Shown here one piece after another: positions 1 to 8,237 of a stretch of 40,045 nucleotides of DNA. The translations under genes and the position numbers were made by a program. Under the pieces are notes generated by a model. It did no database searches and was not told the origin of the DNA. It worked only from the letters and a program-made list of their open reading frames with translations. The DNA is from Planctomycetota bacterium. GTDB taxonomy: Bacteria > Planctomycetota > Planctomycetia > Pirellulales > Thermoguttaceae. Where the stretch lies: the NCBI GenBank assembly GCA_030611515.1, contig JAUWPQ010000005.1:1-40045 (forward strand). Reading direction: 5' to 3'. The stretch's first letter is position 1. Every line of letters starts with the position of its first letter.

Positions 1-127
1 GGTTTTCCAGTTTGCCGGCCACCGTGGCGACGCAACCTTCGGTGATCCGTCGCATCCGCACCAGCGGCGTATTGCCGATGCACTGGGTAATGTCGTCGAA
101 AACGCGGCCGGAATCGGTGGTTTGCAT
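1..127 (-). CDS. cysK: Cysteine synthase (O-acetylserine sulfhydrylase), N-terminal part
   Basis: The minus strand reads from an ATG at 127 off the left edge of the window for 42 codons. The peptide contains CIGNTPLVRMRRITEG followed by VAGKLEN. This is the N-terminal signature of the PLP-dependent cysteine synthase / cystathionine beta-synthase fold, which makes cysteine from O-acetylserine and sulfide. The PLP-binding lysine normally follows a few residues later and lies outside the window. A purine-rich GAGGGA about 9 nt upstream of the ATG supports the start. A related beta-replacing enzyme such as CysM cannot be excluded from 42 residues, but the IGNTPLVR context favours CysK. Confidence 0.85.
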   Translation of the reverse strand, partial: MQTTDSGRVFDDITQCIGNTPLVRMRRITEGCVATVAGKLEN

Positions 128-165
128 AACAATGTCCCTCAACGCTAATGTGATTTCCCGGAAAC

Positions 166-370
166 ACTTCGACCCGTAGGGTCGGACGACAATAGCCCAG
201 CGATTCATCGCTGGGAAGGGATGCATATTTCCGTTCCATCGTCGTCCCGAAGGGACGGTTGAACGGTCGCCACCTCTTTCGATCGTCCCTACGGGACTTT
301 CTCCAACAGGTAACGATACTTTTCCCCCAGCAGTAAACTGCTGGGCTATTGTCACATGCCCCTACGGGGC
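166..370. repeat. Compound palindromic repeat, roughly mirror-symmetric
   Basis: The spacer between cysK and the next gene contains two outer arms in inverted orientation. The left arm joins a GACAATAGCCCAGC unit with its hairpin (188-215). The right arm has the same unit reversed (326-353), with GCTGGGCTATTGTC. Each is accompanied by a small CCGTAGGG or CCCTACGGGG palindrome (169-182 and 358-370). Between them lie two more short hairpins of the CGTCCC-GGGACG type (243-257 and 284-297). No protein-coding potential is visible. It looks like a REP/BIME-like non-autonomous repeat or a structured transcript end. Confidence 0.6.
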
Positions 371-392
371 AAAAACGATTTATTGAATCGCT

Positions 393-3143
393 CTACAGTT
401 CCGCCGGGCCAAACTCTTTCAGGATAGAGGATTTTTCGTCATCGTTCTTTTCGGCCTTCGGCGGCGGAAACTCGCGCCCATGGAAAAACGGCCGCAACAG
501 ACCGAATAGGACGTCATAGCGGGCCTTTACGGTGGCGTCCGGCTCGGCCATCCAGGTCTTGCCCATCCGCGTGTCGTTCCACAGCGAGCCGAACCCGACG
601 GCCATTACCGATCCCTTGCCGTGGCGGACCAGGGCTGCCACTGGAAGTTTATCGAGCTTGGCCAGCGGTTGTCCGCCGGAGATTTCGCAGGCTTGCTCGA
701 TGTCCACCGTCGGCAGCGGCAAGACCGTGCTTAGCTTTCCCATCCACTCCTGGTCGTGATGGATCGTCAATCCGAACGGCCAGAGTAGGCTGTTGGCCGT
801 TGAACCGTAGTTTTTGGGCGAGTCGATTACCAGCAGTCGGCCGCCATCGGCGACGTATTTTTCCAGTGCCTGGCGAAACTCCTCGGATACCGACCGGCTC
901 GGGCAAATGGCCACCAGCACGTCGCCGGAGAATGCCTCGGGGCCTTCCTTGCGCACGGATTGGCAATCCAGCCGGGAGAGCCATGCCTCCAACATCCCGT
1001 ATCCCTCATCGTCGCCTTGAGGGTACAGCCCTTTGGCCAAGGGGACGTTCGAGGTGGTGCGATCGACGACCACGAGACACTCGGGGTGAATGCGTTTTGG
1101 GATGGGCATGGCCCAACTGTGCGTACCGATGACCGCCAGCGAGCCAACGACCCAACCGCACGAACCGGCGGCCAGCAACGTGAGCCACTCCCGACCGAAA
1201 CCCCGCGCCATCCACAATCCGATGACCAGAGGCGGGATACCGAGCAGGATCAGCCACGGTCGCGGATCTGCCCAGGGAGCGGCGTGGTTGAGCCATTCGA
1301 CCATACCCAACATCAACTCCGATTTGCCCGGCTGACCGACACAGAAGTTCGAGAAGATCGTCGAGTCGGTGAAGGCCAACACTCGGCCGTGTCCGTAGCG
1401 CGTCGCCCACGCCTGGACGAAGGCCCCGTATCGCATTTCCGGACAGTGCTGTGGAATGGGAAAGAAATTACTATGGTGATATTCGGGCCCCATGCTCCAT
1501 AGACCCGTGCAGACGATTACCGGCCGGCCTCGGCTATTGCCTGGATCGATCGAACAGGCCCCCGCGAAATCCATCGGCGGCACGTGCTGAACGACCGGAT
1601 GAGGGACGGTCGGCGTGAGATAGCTTTGCTCGTATGGCGACTGGTTGAAGCTGAACTGCAAGTCGTCGCGGAAGATAAAACCCATCGGGCGGATGATGTC
1701 GTTGATGACCGTGGCCGATCGCTCGTAGTTCGTGTGCTCGCCGATCAACAGCAGCCCGCCCCCCTGCTCGACGAACCGCCGCACCGCTTCGATTTCCTTA
1801 GGGCTATAACGCTCGGTGGGAGTTTTGATTATCAAAACGTCGCATTCGGCCAACGTTTCGTCGTCGATCTTGTCGGTCTCCAACAGCCGCGACACGTCGT
1901 AGAACTGTTCGAGGTGGCGGTAGATGCGCGCGTAGTTGTAGCCCGACCCCTCGTCGAACAGTTTTGGCTCGACGAACCAGGTGGTGTCATAAGGCTTCGT
2001 GGTCGGTTCCCACTGGGAGTGCCGTTCGACGACTATTACGCGACCGTCCTTGCGTCGTCCCGGCGGATCCCAGTAAATCGCCGCCGTAAAGATCGCGACC
2101 GCCAGCGCAATCAACCCGGCGGAAGAGAAAAGGTGAAAGAGGGAGGAAGGGTGTGAAGGCTGTTCGTGTAGCGGCCGGGCTTGCCCGGCGTGGTCGGAAA
2201 CTGGTTCTTCCAAGGAAACCGGTCGCCGCACGAACCGCCACGCCAACAACACCGGCACGACCAACAGCAAAAGCAGCATCCACGGCGAGAAGAAATGGTT
2301 CATCGCGTGCAGCGGTCGATCCATGTCGCTGCGCAACACGCGGTGCAGGTAGAGGGCCATCAACAATCCCGCCCGCACGGGCAGCCAGACCAGCATGACC
2401 AGGGTCAATATCCGCAGTTCGCCGATCCATATTCGCCACTCCGCCATAAAGCCGCGACCGTCGGTCGCGTCCGACGGCGCACCCGTCGTTTTCGGCTTTG
2501 CCATCGGCAGCATCGCCAGCGCGCCGACGAAAAACAGCAACGTGGCCGGGTCCAGCAGCAGTTCCCAAGTCGCGGCCAGCCGATGCGTCTGACGCATCGA
2601 GTGCATGACGATGTTCGATCCGTCGGCCGCGGCGTCGATACCCAACAGCGTGGCGATTCCGGCCAGCGCGTCGGGCAGCGGCCAAGGCAACTCGTGCGAT
2701 CGGGCGGTGTGGGTGATATACACTTCCAGAATCAAGGCCTGGACGAACATCACCACTCCGGCGGCGATGGCCCCGCCGGCCAGCCAGTCGGCCCATCGCC
2801 GCCGGGTCGGCAGCAGCCGCAGAGCCAGCCCCAGCACGATCAGCAACGGCGCGGCTCGATAGGGCCAGGGGGCAAACCACGCGGCAGGCAACAGCAGCAC
2901 CAGCGCGAAGGCCTCGATCGGCCAAGCCGCGCGGGTGCCACGGTTGGCTTGCCCAACCGTGGCACCCGCACTGCTGGACAAGCCAGCAGTGGCACCCAAT
3001 GCACCGTCGGTCTTTCCCAACAGCAAGACGGCCGCCGCGACCACGGCCGACCACGCCCAGGGATTGATCGGATAGAAATAGTTCAGCCCCAGCAGCCAGG
3101 AGCCGGCCAACAGCGCCGCTGCGATCCAAAATCGAATATTCAC
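393..3143 (-). CDS. DUF4350-like multi-pass membrane protein (first of tandem pair)
   Basis: Predicted 916-residue protein with hydrophobic segments in roughly the first 360 residues. A soluble domain follows (about 366-640) with the pattern ALIIKTPT-like strand, then RRFVEQGGGLLLIGEH. A second membrane block follows (about 640-690) and then a second soluble domain (about 686-900) with KYVADGGRLLVIDSPKN. The V.xGGxLLxIxxx pattern is that of DUF4350/GATase-like or GldG-type extracytoplasmic domains. Its function is unknown. I start at GTG 3143 rather than at the upstream in-frame start at 3215, because the extra 24 codons lie in an intergenic inverted repeat; GAGAGGG sits 11 nt before the GTG. 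A paired-hairpin repeat (2933-2997) is translated in frame as about residues 50-71. The gene directly upstream encodes a similar protein, so the two probably form one operon. Confidence 0.75.
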   Translation of the reverse strand: MNIRFWIAAALLAGSWLLGLNYFYPINPWAWSAVVAAAVLLLGKTDGALGATAGLSSSAGATVGQANRGTRAAWPIEAFALVLLLPAAWFAPWPYRAAPLLIVLGLALRLLPTRRRWADWLAGGAIAAGVVMFVQALILEVYITHTARSHELPWPLPDALAGIATLLGIDAAADGSNIVMHSMRQTHRLAATWELLLDPATLLFFVGALAMLPMAKPKTTGAPSDATDGRGFMAEWRIWIGELRILTLVMLVWLPVRAGLLMALYLHRVLRSDMDRPLHAMNHFFSPWMLLLLLVVPVLLAWRFVRRPVSLEEPVSDHAGQARPLHEQPSHPSSLFHLFSSAGLIALAVAIFTAAIYWDPPGRRKDGRVIVVERHSQWEPTTKPYDTTWFVEPKLFDEGSGYNYARIYRHLEQFYDVSRLLETDKIDDETLAECDVLIIKTPTERYSPKEIEAVRRFVEQGGGLLLIGEHTNYERSATVINDIIRPMGFIFRDDLQFSFNQSPYEQSYLTPTVPHPVVQHVPPMDFAGACSIDPGNSRGRPVIVCTGLWSMGPEYHHSNFFPIPQHCPEMRYGAFVQAWATRYGHGRVLAFTDSTIFSNFCVGQPGKSELMLGMVEWLNHAAPWADPRPWLILLGIPPLVIGLWMARGFGREWLTLLAAGSCGWVVGSLAVIGTHSWAMPIPKRIHPECLVVVDRTTSNVPLAKGLYPQGDDEGYGMLEAWLSRLDCQSVRKEGPEAFSGDVLVAICPSRSVSEEFRQALEKYVADGGRLLVIDSPKNYGSTANSLLWPFGLTIHHDQEWMGKLSTVLPLPTVDIEQACEISGGQPLAKLDKLPVAALVRHGKGSVMAVGFGSLWNDTRMGKTWMAEPDATVKARYDVLFGLLRPFFHGREFPPPKAEKNDDEKSSILKEFGPAEL
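2933..2997. repeat. Paired-hairpin repeat inside a coding sequence
   Basis: Two adjacent palindromes are bounded by GGGTGCCAC on the left and GTGGCACCC on the right. The first hairpin spans 2933-2967 (loop region GGCTTGCC). The second spans 2969-2991 (CACTGCTGG with CCAGCAGTG). The element belongs to the same family as 7404-7464, 16377-16441, 18235-18314 and 33139-33198. Here it lies within an open reading frame and keeps the frame. Confidence 0.8.
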
Positions 3144-3181
3144 GATGCCATTTTCCCTCTCGGACAATAAATGTCGTATCC

Positions 3182-3248
3182 GTTTAGCGGCCGCCGGCAC
3201 GGCGGCCCGTGGCATACTTCATGGCCGTCGTGCCGACGGCCGCTAAAC
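3182..3248. repeat. Inverted repeat between the two DUF4350-like genes
   Basis: Two 26-bp arms, 3182-3207 and 3223-3248, are inverted copies matching at 24 of 26 positions. Each arm begins or ends with GTTTAGCGGCCG and contains an internal GCCG-CGGC palindrome. The right arm ends at the first base of the stop codon of the upstream gene (TAG at 3250-3248). An arm-like remnant (GGCGGCCGCTAAAC) is also present near 7468-7482. Confidence 0.7.
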
Positions 3249-5857
3249 TATTTTTCGTCCGGCGGCTCCCACGGCGCCTGGCCGGAGACCACGTGACCAA
3301 TCAGCCATCGCCAGAAGCTGATTGAAGCCTTTTCGTTTAATGTGTTGACCAAGTTACAGGCGTTGTGCGTGTCGCCGACAACGACGAACGATCCGCCGCC
3401 TTTCGACCGTCTGAGAACTAAAGCCCACTCATTTTCGCCTTCGGTCCAGTAGACGAGTCTTTCGGCTTCGTCGCCGATCGATTCCACCGGCCATGCCGCA
3501 TGGGAGAAGCCAATATCTCCGAAGTCCGTTTGACCGGCTATTCCACCGCCGAACGGCGTCGGTTCGCGGGCGTCGTCGCTCGGCGGGACGGGCGAATATG
3601 GAACTCGAAGCCCGAAATCCTTCAACAGCGGCGCGCTGGGGCGGGTCTGCTCCGCGCCGACCAGACAGATCAACGTCCCGCCGTCTCCGACGAAACCACC
3701 GAGGGCGTTGCGCTCGGCGGGCGAAAACGAGCGGGCCGGGCCTATCGAAATCAACAGACCGCAACGATCCAGACGGTCCGCCTTCAGGTCCGGCGCCATC
3801 AGCGGCAGATAGCCGTGGCGCATCAGCGTGCGCATCAGGCCGGCCAATCCGTGATCGGACAAAGCATCGCTGCTGTAAGATTCCAGGTGCGAGGCATCGA
3901 CGTAAGCGACGTTGTTCAGCGAGCGGTGGCGTCCGTCTGGCAGCACTCGCGCGGACCAGTATCCGGCCGCCGTGGACCAGATCAGCGCCACGGCCAACAC
4001 CGAGGGGGTGAGGATCATTTGCCACGCTTCCAGACGGCAGGCCAACAACACGACCATCGCCGCCAACGCGGCCAACGCACACAACTGCCGCCAAAGCGCC
4101 CACGGACTCGACTGCCGACCGGCCAGATATCCCAACAACCGGCCGACGAAGGGATAGCTGCTTGCGAGTGTCTCGTTGTGCAAGGGTGTGGTTCCGCCGA
4201 GAACCACAACCCGCCCGCGGCCGAAGGGTTGCTCGGCGGCCAACGTCAGGTCTCCCAGGCGTTCGCCGGCGTTGTACGACGAAATGCCGCTGGCGGCGGC
4301 GTCGCTACCCGGCTCGCTCCATCCCCAACGACCGGTCAGCACCGGCCGGGCAAGCCAGCCGGCGTCAAGCGACGAACCCGCTTGCATACCGAACGGATTC
4401 CGCAAGTCGTTCAGACCGACGGCGGATGGATGCGACGCGGCCTCGTAAGATTGTTCCCAGTTTCCGGCGCGGGCGACGGTCGTGTCGAAGCGGACCCGCA
4501 TCGCCAGCGGTTCGAGCACTTCGTTGAAGCTACTGCTGGATTCGCCCTCGCTGACGGCCGGATCGGCCGCCAACAACAGCGACCCACCGCGGCGCACGTA
4601 ATCCCAAATCCGCTCGAGCGCCGCCCGCGGCCAGGGCCGGTCTGGGTGGATCAGCAGCAGAACGTCGGCTTTGGCAAGGTCCTGCTCCGAGAGGTCTTTC
4701 GACAAGACGAACTTTCCGCCCAAGCTCTCCACCAACACGGGCAACATCCCGTAATCGCCTTCGGCGTCGGAATCGTACTGCGGCTTGAGCCAGTCGAGCA
4801 TGTATCCCTGTTGGTGGGCGACGATCGTCTTGCCGCCGAGGTTCGAGCCGTTTACGGCCAGCGTGGCGAACAGCGCCGCCGCGGTGGCCAACAACACCGG
4901 ACCGAAGCGGAACAGCATGTCCATTGCCAGCACCGAGCCGGGGACGTCCTCTTTCTCTTCCTTCTCTTGCTGTTTTTTCAGTTCCCGTGGATTGAGTTCG
5001 ACCACCGGCAGCCACCGCGTCGAGCCGACCATCACCGCGACAATCGCCCCCTGAATCGCCATCGCCAACAGCGGCAGGTTCCAGGGGATCAATGTTCGTA
5101 GGCCGTTGCTCAATGTCCAGAGGCCGACGTGGTTATTGCCTTCTTGCAGCGGGGCGATCGTCTCGGGCAAAAGAGCAAGGAGCTTTTCCGAATTGGCCAG
5201 CACGATCAGGTATGCAAGCTGTCCGACGATGATTGCCACGGCGGCCCAAATCGCGCGTTGTCGGCGTGGCGGAGGCGTGCAGATCAGCCAGCCCACGTAA
5301 ACGACCGCCGAGAGAACCAGGAAGTCGATTCCGCCGAAGGTCGCGCCGACTTCCAGGCGGCTGCCGGCCAACCAACCAGCCAATCGCCCCAACGCACAAC
5401 CGGCTCCGTCGGCGGCGTGCCAGACAATCGGGATCGAGGCGCAGGCGAAACGGAAGCATCCCAACACGGTAGCGGCCAGCGCGCCGAGCAGAACCACCCT
5501 CGCGGTCAACCCGCGGTTGATCTGTGCGATCGCCGCCAGAACCACCGCGACGGCCAGCACGTTTACGGCCGGCAGCGGCGACGCGGTGAAGGAGAATCCG
5601 AGTATCACTCCGACGGCCAAAACCGCCCAGATTCTAAATGTGCGTATTTCCACCGGCCATGCGGCCACGATCGCAACGGCCAGCGCGATCCAGGTCAGCG
5701 TGTGCCGCAACGGATGGCCGAGCAGGCCGGTCGATCCGGCGGCAAACCACGCGGCCGCCATGCCGGCCACAAGGATCACCACCGTCCGGGCAGGAACGGC
5801 GGCGAATGATTCGCCACTCGCCGTAGCTTGACTATTTTGAGCAGTCGCGGATGCCAT
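3248..5857 (-). CDS. DUF4350-like multi-pass membrane protein (second of tandem pair)
   Basis: Predicted 869-residue protein. The first half is strongly hydrophobic with many membrane segments (for example VVILVAGMAAAWFAAG near the N-terminus). A soluble region at about 352-437 contains YVRRGGSLLLAADPA, and another at about 650-753 contains FVGDGGTLICLVGAE, separated by two membrane segments. The architecture parallels its downstream neighbour: membrane block, GATase-like domain, short membrane block, second GATase-like domain. I choose the ATG at 5857 because GAGGT lies 4 nt upstream; the in-frame ATG at 5896 has no such site. The role is unknown. By analogy to GldG-type proteins it may be an accessory to an ABC exporter, but no ATPase gene is visible here. 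Confidence 0.75.
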   Translation of the reverse strand: MASATAQNSQATASGESFAAVPARTVVILVAGMAAAWFAAGSTGLLGHPLRHTLTWIALAVAIVAAWPVEIRTFRIWAVLAVGVILGFSFTASPLPAVNVLAVAVVLAAIAQINRGLTARVVLLGALAATVLGCFRFACASIPIVWHAADGAGCALGRLAGWLAGSRLEVGATFGGIDFLVLSAVVYVGWLICTPPPRRQRAIWAAVAIIVGQLAYLIVLANSEKLLALLPETIAPLQEGNNHVGLWTLSNGLRTLIPWNLPLLAMAIQGAIVAVMVGSTRWLPVVELNPRELKKQQEKEEKEDVPGSVLAMDMLFRFGPVLLATAAALFATLAVNGSNLGGKTIVAHQQGYMLDWLKPQYDSDAEGDYGMLPVLVESLGGKFVLSKDLSEQDLAKADVLLLIHPDRPWPRAALERIWDYVRRGGSLLLAADPAVSEGESSSSFNEVLEPLAMRVRFDTTVARAGNWEQSYEAASHPSAVGLNDLRNPFGMQAGSSLDAGWLARPVLTGRWGWSEPGSDAAASGISSYNAGERLGDLTLAAEQPFGRGRVVVLGGTTPLHNETLASSYPFVGRLLGYLAGRQSSPWALWRQLCALAALAAMVVLLACRLEAWQMILTPSVLAVALIWSTAAGYWSARVLPDGRHRSLNNVAYVDASHLESYSSDALSDHGLAGLMRTLMRHGYLPLMAPDLKADRLDRCGLLISIGPARSFSPAERNALGGFVGDGGTLICLVGAEQTRPSAPLLKDFGLRVPYSPVPPSDDAREPTPFGGGIAGQTDFGDIGFSHAAWPVESIGDEAERLVYWTEGENEWALVLRRSKGGGSFVVVGDTHNACNLVNTLNEKASISFWRWLIGHVVSGQAPWEPPDEK

Positions 5858-5924
5858 TACCACCTCATCAAAAAGGATGACGTAGTATGTCGGCAACCGG
5901 GATATTGGGCAAGAGGAAGTTGCA

Positions 5925-6018
5925 TTATTCTCACCCCGCGTGGACGCGGGGGCTAAACAATAGTAATCTTATACTCTCGTTGTTATTCTCATCCCGCGTG
6001 GACGCGGGGGTTAAACAA
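5925..6018. repeat. Direct repeat pair with palindromic core upstream of rimO
   Basis: Two 36-bp direct copies lie at 5925-5960 and 5983-6018 with 2 mismatches. Each contains the palindrome CCCGCGTGGACGCGGG and ends in TAAACAA. The second copy finishes 2 nt before the rimO ATG, so it occupies the whole place where a ribosome binding site would normally be. Confidence 0.85.
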
Positions 6019-6020
6019 AA

Positions 6021-7370
6021 ATGAAAAAAGTAAATATCCACCGCACCTTCGCACTGATAAGCCTCGGCTGCCCGAAGAATCTGGTCGATAGCGAGCGAAT
6101 GGCCGGCCTGTTGCATCGAGAGGGCTACCGGATGGTCGCCGAGGCGGACGGCGCCGATCTGGCGGTGGTCAACACCTGTGGATTCATCGACGACGCCCGG
6201 GCTGAATCGTATCAAACGATCGAGGAGATGTTGCGATTGAAGGAGCGGGGCCGGCTGCGGTGGGTGATTGTGGCCGGCTGCCTTGCCGAACGCGACCGGG
6301 AGACGCTTTTTCAGAGATTTCCCAAGCTGGATCAGTTGGTCGGCGTTTTCGCCCGGGACGAGATTGCCGCGGCGGCGCGTCAGTTGGAGAAAAAAGAAAA
6401 TGGGGCCTGTTCACCACTTTTCCGACCCCCGGCCAGCCCGCCCTTGCCGGACAACGATCGACGGCGGATCACATTGCCGCACGTGGCCTATCTGAAAATC
6501 GCCGAGGGATGCAACCGATTGTGCAGTTTCTGTTCGATTCCGAGTATGCGCGGCCCATATTCCAGCAAGTCGATCGATCGGGTGGCGGCCGAGGCCGAGG
6601 AGTTGGCCGCCGACGGCGTGCGGGAGTTGGTCCTGGTGGCCCAAGACACCACGTTTTACGGCTTGGACATCGACGGCCGTCCCCGGCTGGCCGAACTCCT
6701 CCGCCGGTTGGACGAGGTCCGGGAATTGGACTGGATACGGTTGATGTACCTGTATCCGATGCACGTCACCGATGAGTTGATCGAGACGATCGCCGGCGGG
6801 AAAAAAATCCTGCCGTATCTCGACATCCCTCTGCAACATATCAACGACGAGGTTTTGCGACGGATGGGACGGCGCGTCGGCCGCGAGGATACCGAAAAAC
6901 TGATCGACCGCCTGCGCGAGCGGATCGAGTCGCTCGTCTTGCGGACCACGATGATGACCGGTTTTCCGGGCGAGACGGAGGAGCAATTCGAGGAGCTTGT
7001 GGAGTTTGTCCGGCGGCGGCGGTTCGAGCGGCTGGGAGTATTCGACTTCCGGGATGAGCCGGGAACCCCATCCGAGGGGCTTGATGGGCAGGTGCCCAAA
7101 GACGTAAGAGTGGCCCGCCGCGACCGGCTGATGGCCGTGCAGCAGGAGATTACCTTCGACTGGAATGCTTCGTGGGCGGGAAAACGGTTGGAGGCGATAA
7201 TCGACCGCCGCGTGCCGGGCCGGGAACATGCCTATATCGGTCGTGGATACGCCGACGCCCCGGAGGTGGACGGACAGGTTTACGTGACCGGCGAGGGGCT
7301 TGAGCCGGGGAAGATTGTCGCCTGTGAGGTTGTCGCCGCGAAAGGTTATGATTTAATAGCGGTTGTATAG
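6021..7370 (+). CDS. rimO: Ribosomal protein S12 methylthiotransferase RimO
   Basis: The 449-residue protein belongs to the radical-SAM methylthiotransferase family. RimO adds a methylthio group to the conserved aspartate (D88-type) of ribosomal protein S12. The N-terminal MTTase domain carries the three expected iron-sulfur cysteines: C17 (LISLGCPKNLVDSE), C53 (NTCGF) and C87 (AGCLAER). The radical-SAM cluster motif is CNRLCSFC at C164, C168 and C171. A C-terminal TRAM-like region follows from about residue 380. The LGCPKNLVDSE signature separates RimO from MiaB. The length is normal for the family. No Shine-Dalgarno sequence precedes the ATG, because a repeat copy ends 2 nt upstream. Confidence 0.95.
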   Translation: MKKVNIHRTFALISLGCPKNLVDSERMAGLLHREGYRMVAEADGADLAVVNTCGFIDDARAESYQTIEEMLRLKERGRLRWVIVAGCLAERDRETLFQRFPKLDQLVGVFARDEIAAAARQLEKKENGACSPLFRPPASPPLPDNDRRRITLPHVAYLKIAEGCNRLCSFCSIPSMRGPYSSKSIDRVAAEAEELAADGVRELVLVAQDTTFYGLDIDGRPRLAELLRRLDEVRELDWIRLMYLYPMHVTDELIETIAGGKKILPYLDIPLQHINDEVLRRMGRRVGREDTEKLIDRLRERIESLVLRTTMMTGFPGETEEQFEELVEFVRRRRFERLGVFDFRDEPGTPSEGLDGQVPKDVRVARRDRLMAVQQEITFDWNASWAGKRLEAIIDRRVPGREHAYIGRGYADAPEVDGQVYVTGEGLEPGKIVACEVVAAKGYDLIAVV

Positions 7371-7403
7371 TCCCGGCTTTCACGCCGACGGTAATACTAC
7401 GAT

Positions 7404-7464
7404 GGGTGGCACGGGCATCTTGCCCGTGTTCCGGCCAAGCACTGGCGAGACGCCAGTGCCACCC
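7404..7464. repeat. Paired-hairpin repeat (GGGTGGCAC family)
   Basis: Two 25-bp hairpins, 7404-7428 (CACGGGCATCTTGCCCGTG core) and 7440-7464 (CACTGGCGAGACGCCAGTG core), are bounded by GGGTGGCAC and GTGCCACCC. It is nearly the reverse complement of the element at 33139-33198, so the same composite exists at least twice in opposite orientation. It lies between rimO and pgsA, and no gene is seen in this spacer. Confidence 0.85.
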
Positions 7465-7513
7465 CCGGCGGCCGCTAAACCGATCCAACACTGACTGAAA
7501 AGCGATTTCCGGC

Positions 7514-8131
7514 ATGAACTCCAACGGCCTGCGTCCAGACAACGTACGAAAGGCGATGTTCAACCTACCGAACCAGTTGACCGCACTGCGGCTGCTGCTT
7601 TCGGTGGTGCTGTTCTGTTTCATCGTCCAAGAGTATTACTTCACGAGCTTGTGGTTGTTCGTCGTCGCGGCCAGCACCGACTGGCTGGACGGATATTACG
7701 CCCGCAAGTATGGGCAGGTCACCACGCTTGGCCGGATACTCGATCCATTTGCCGACAAGGTGATCGTCTGTGGCACGTTCATCCTTCTGGCGGCGATTCC
7801 CGCGATGATCGAAACTGGTTGGTGGGGACTGCAAGCCTGGATGGTGGTTATTGTCGTCGGACGCGAATTGCTCGTCACCACCCTGAGGAGCTTCATCGAA
7901 CAACGCGGTGGCGATTTCTCGGCGAAGACGTCCGGCAAACTGAAGATGGTCTTGCAGTGCGTCGCCGCCGGCGTCTGTTTGTTCTATCTGTCGTATGAAA
8001 CCCCCCAGACCGACGCGCCGCTGTGGTGTTGGTGGTTGATGGCCGGGACAGTCTGGTCGGCGGTGCTGTTGACCGTGTATTCGGGTGGGGTTTACGTGCT
8101 GGCGGCGGCGCGGCTGCTGCGGGCCGAATAA
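7514..8131 (+). CDS. pgsA: CDP-diacylglycerol--glycerol-3-phosphate 3-phosphatidyltransferase
   Basis: The 205-residue membrane protein carries the complete CDP-alcohol phosphotransferase signature. With the ATG at 7514 the residues are D59-G60, A63-R64, G73, D77 and D81, matching DGx2ARx8Gx3Dx3D exactly. PgsA joins CDP-diacylglycerol and glycerol-3-phosphate to give phosphatidylglycerol phosphate in the cytoplasmic membrane. NLPNQLTALR just before the first membrane segment is typical of PgsA. The start is uncertain: an in-frame ATG at 7556 would remove 14 residues and places NLPNQLTALR near the N-terminus, as in relatives, but neither start has a clear ribosome binding site. Confidence 0.88.
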   Translation: MNSNGLRPDNVRKAMFNLPNQLTALRLLLSVVLFCFIVQEYYFTSLWLFVVAASTDWLDGYYARKYGQVTTLGRILDPFADKVIVCGTFILLAAIPAMIETGWWGLQAWMVVIVVGRELLVTTLRSFIEQRGGDFSAKTSGKLKMVLQCVAAGVCLFYLSYETPQTDAPLWCWWLMAGTVWSAVLLTVYSGGVYVLAAARLLRAE

Positions 8132-8237
8132 CCCAATTATCCATCCCTCGCTTGCGCTTCGGGCTAATGTTAGACTTGTGAAAAATGCGGATTAGCCGCT
8201 TGCGGTTTCGCATGGAGAAACGCTATACTCCACGCAC

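Noticed and set aside
3144-3215. Upstream start of the first DUF4350-like gene
   Set aside because: The extra residues are encoded by the inverted repeat at 3182-3248.
3500-5101. Plus-strand open frame of about 533 codons opposite the DUF4350-like gene
   Set aside because: The product is rich in Arg, Gln and Gly without domains; the minus-strand frame has coherent membrane segments and soluble domains.
5925-6018. Possible two-repeat CRISPR
   Set aside because: Only two 36-bp copies with one 22-bp spacer, strongly palindromic repeat, no cas genes; it fits a dispersed hairpin repeat better.
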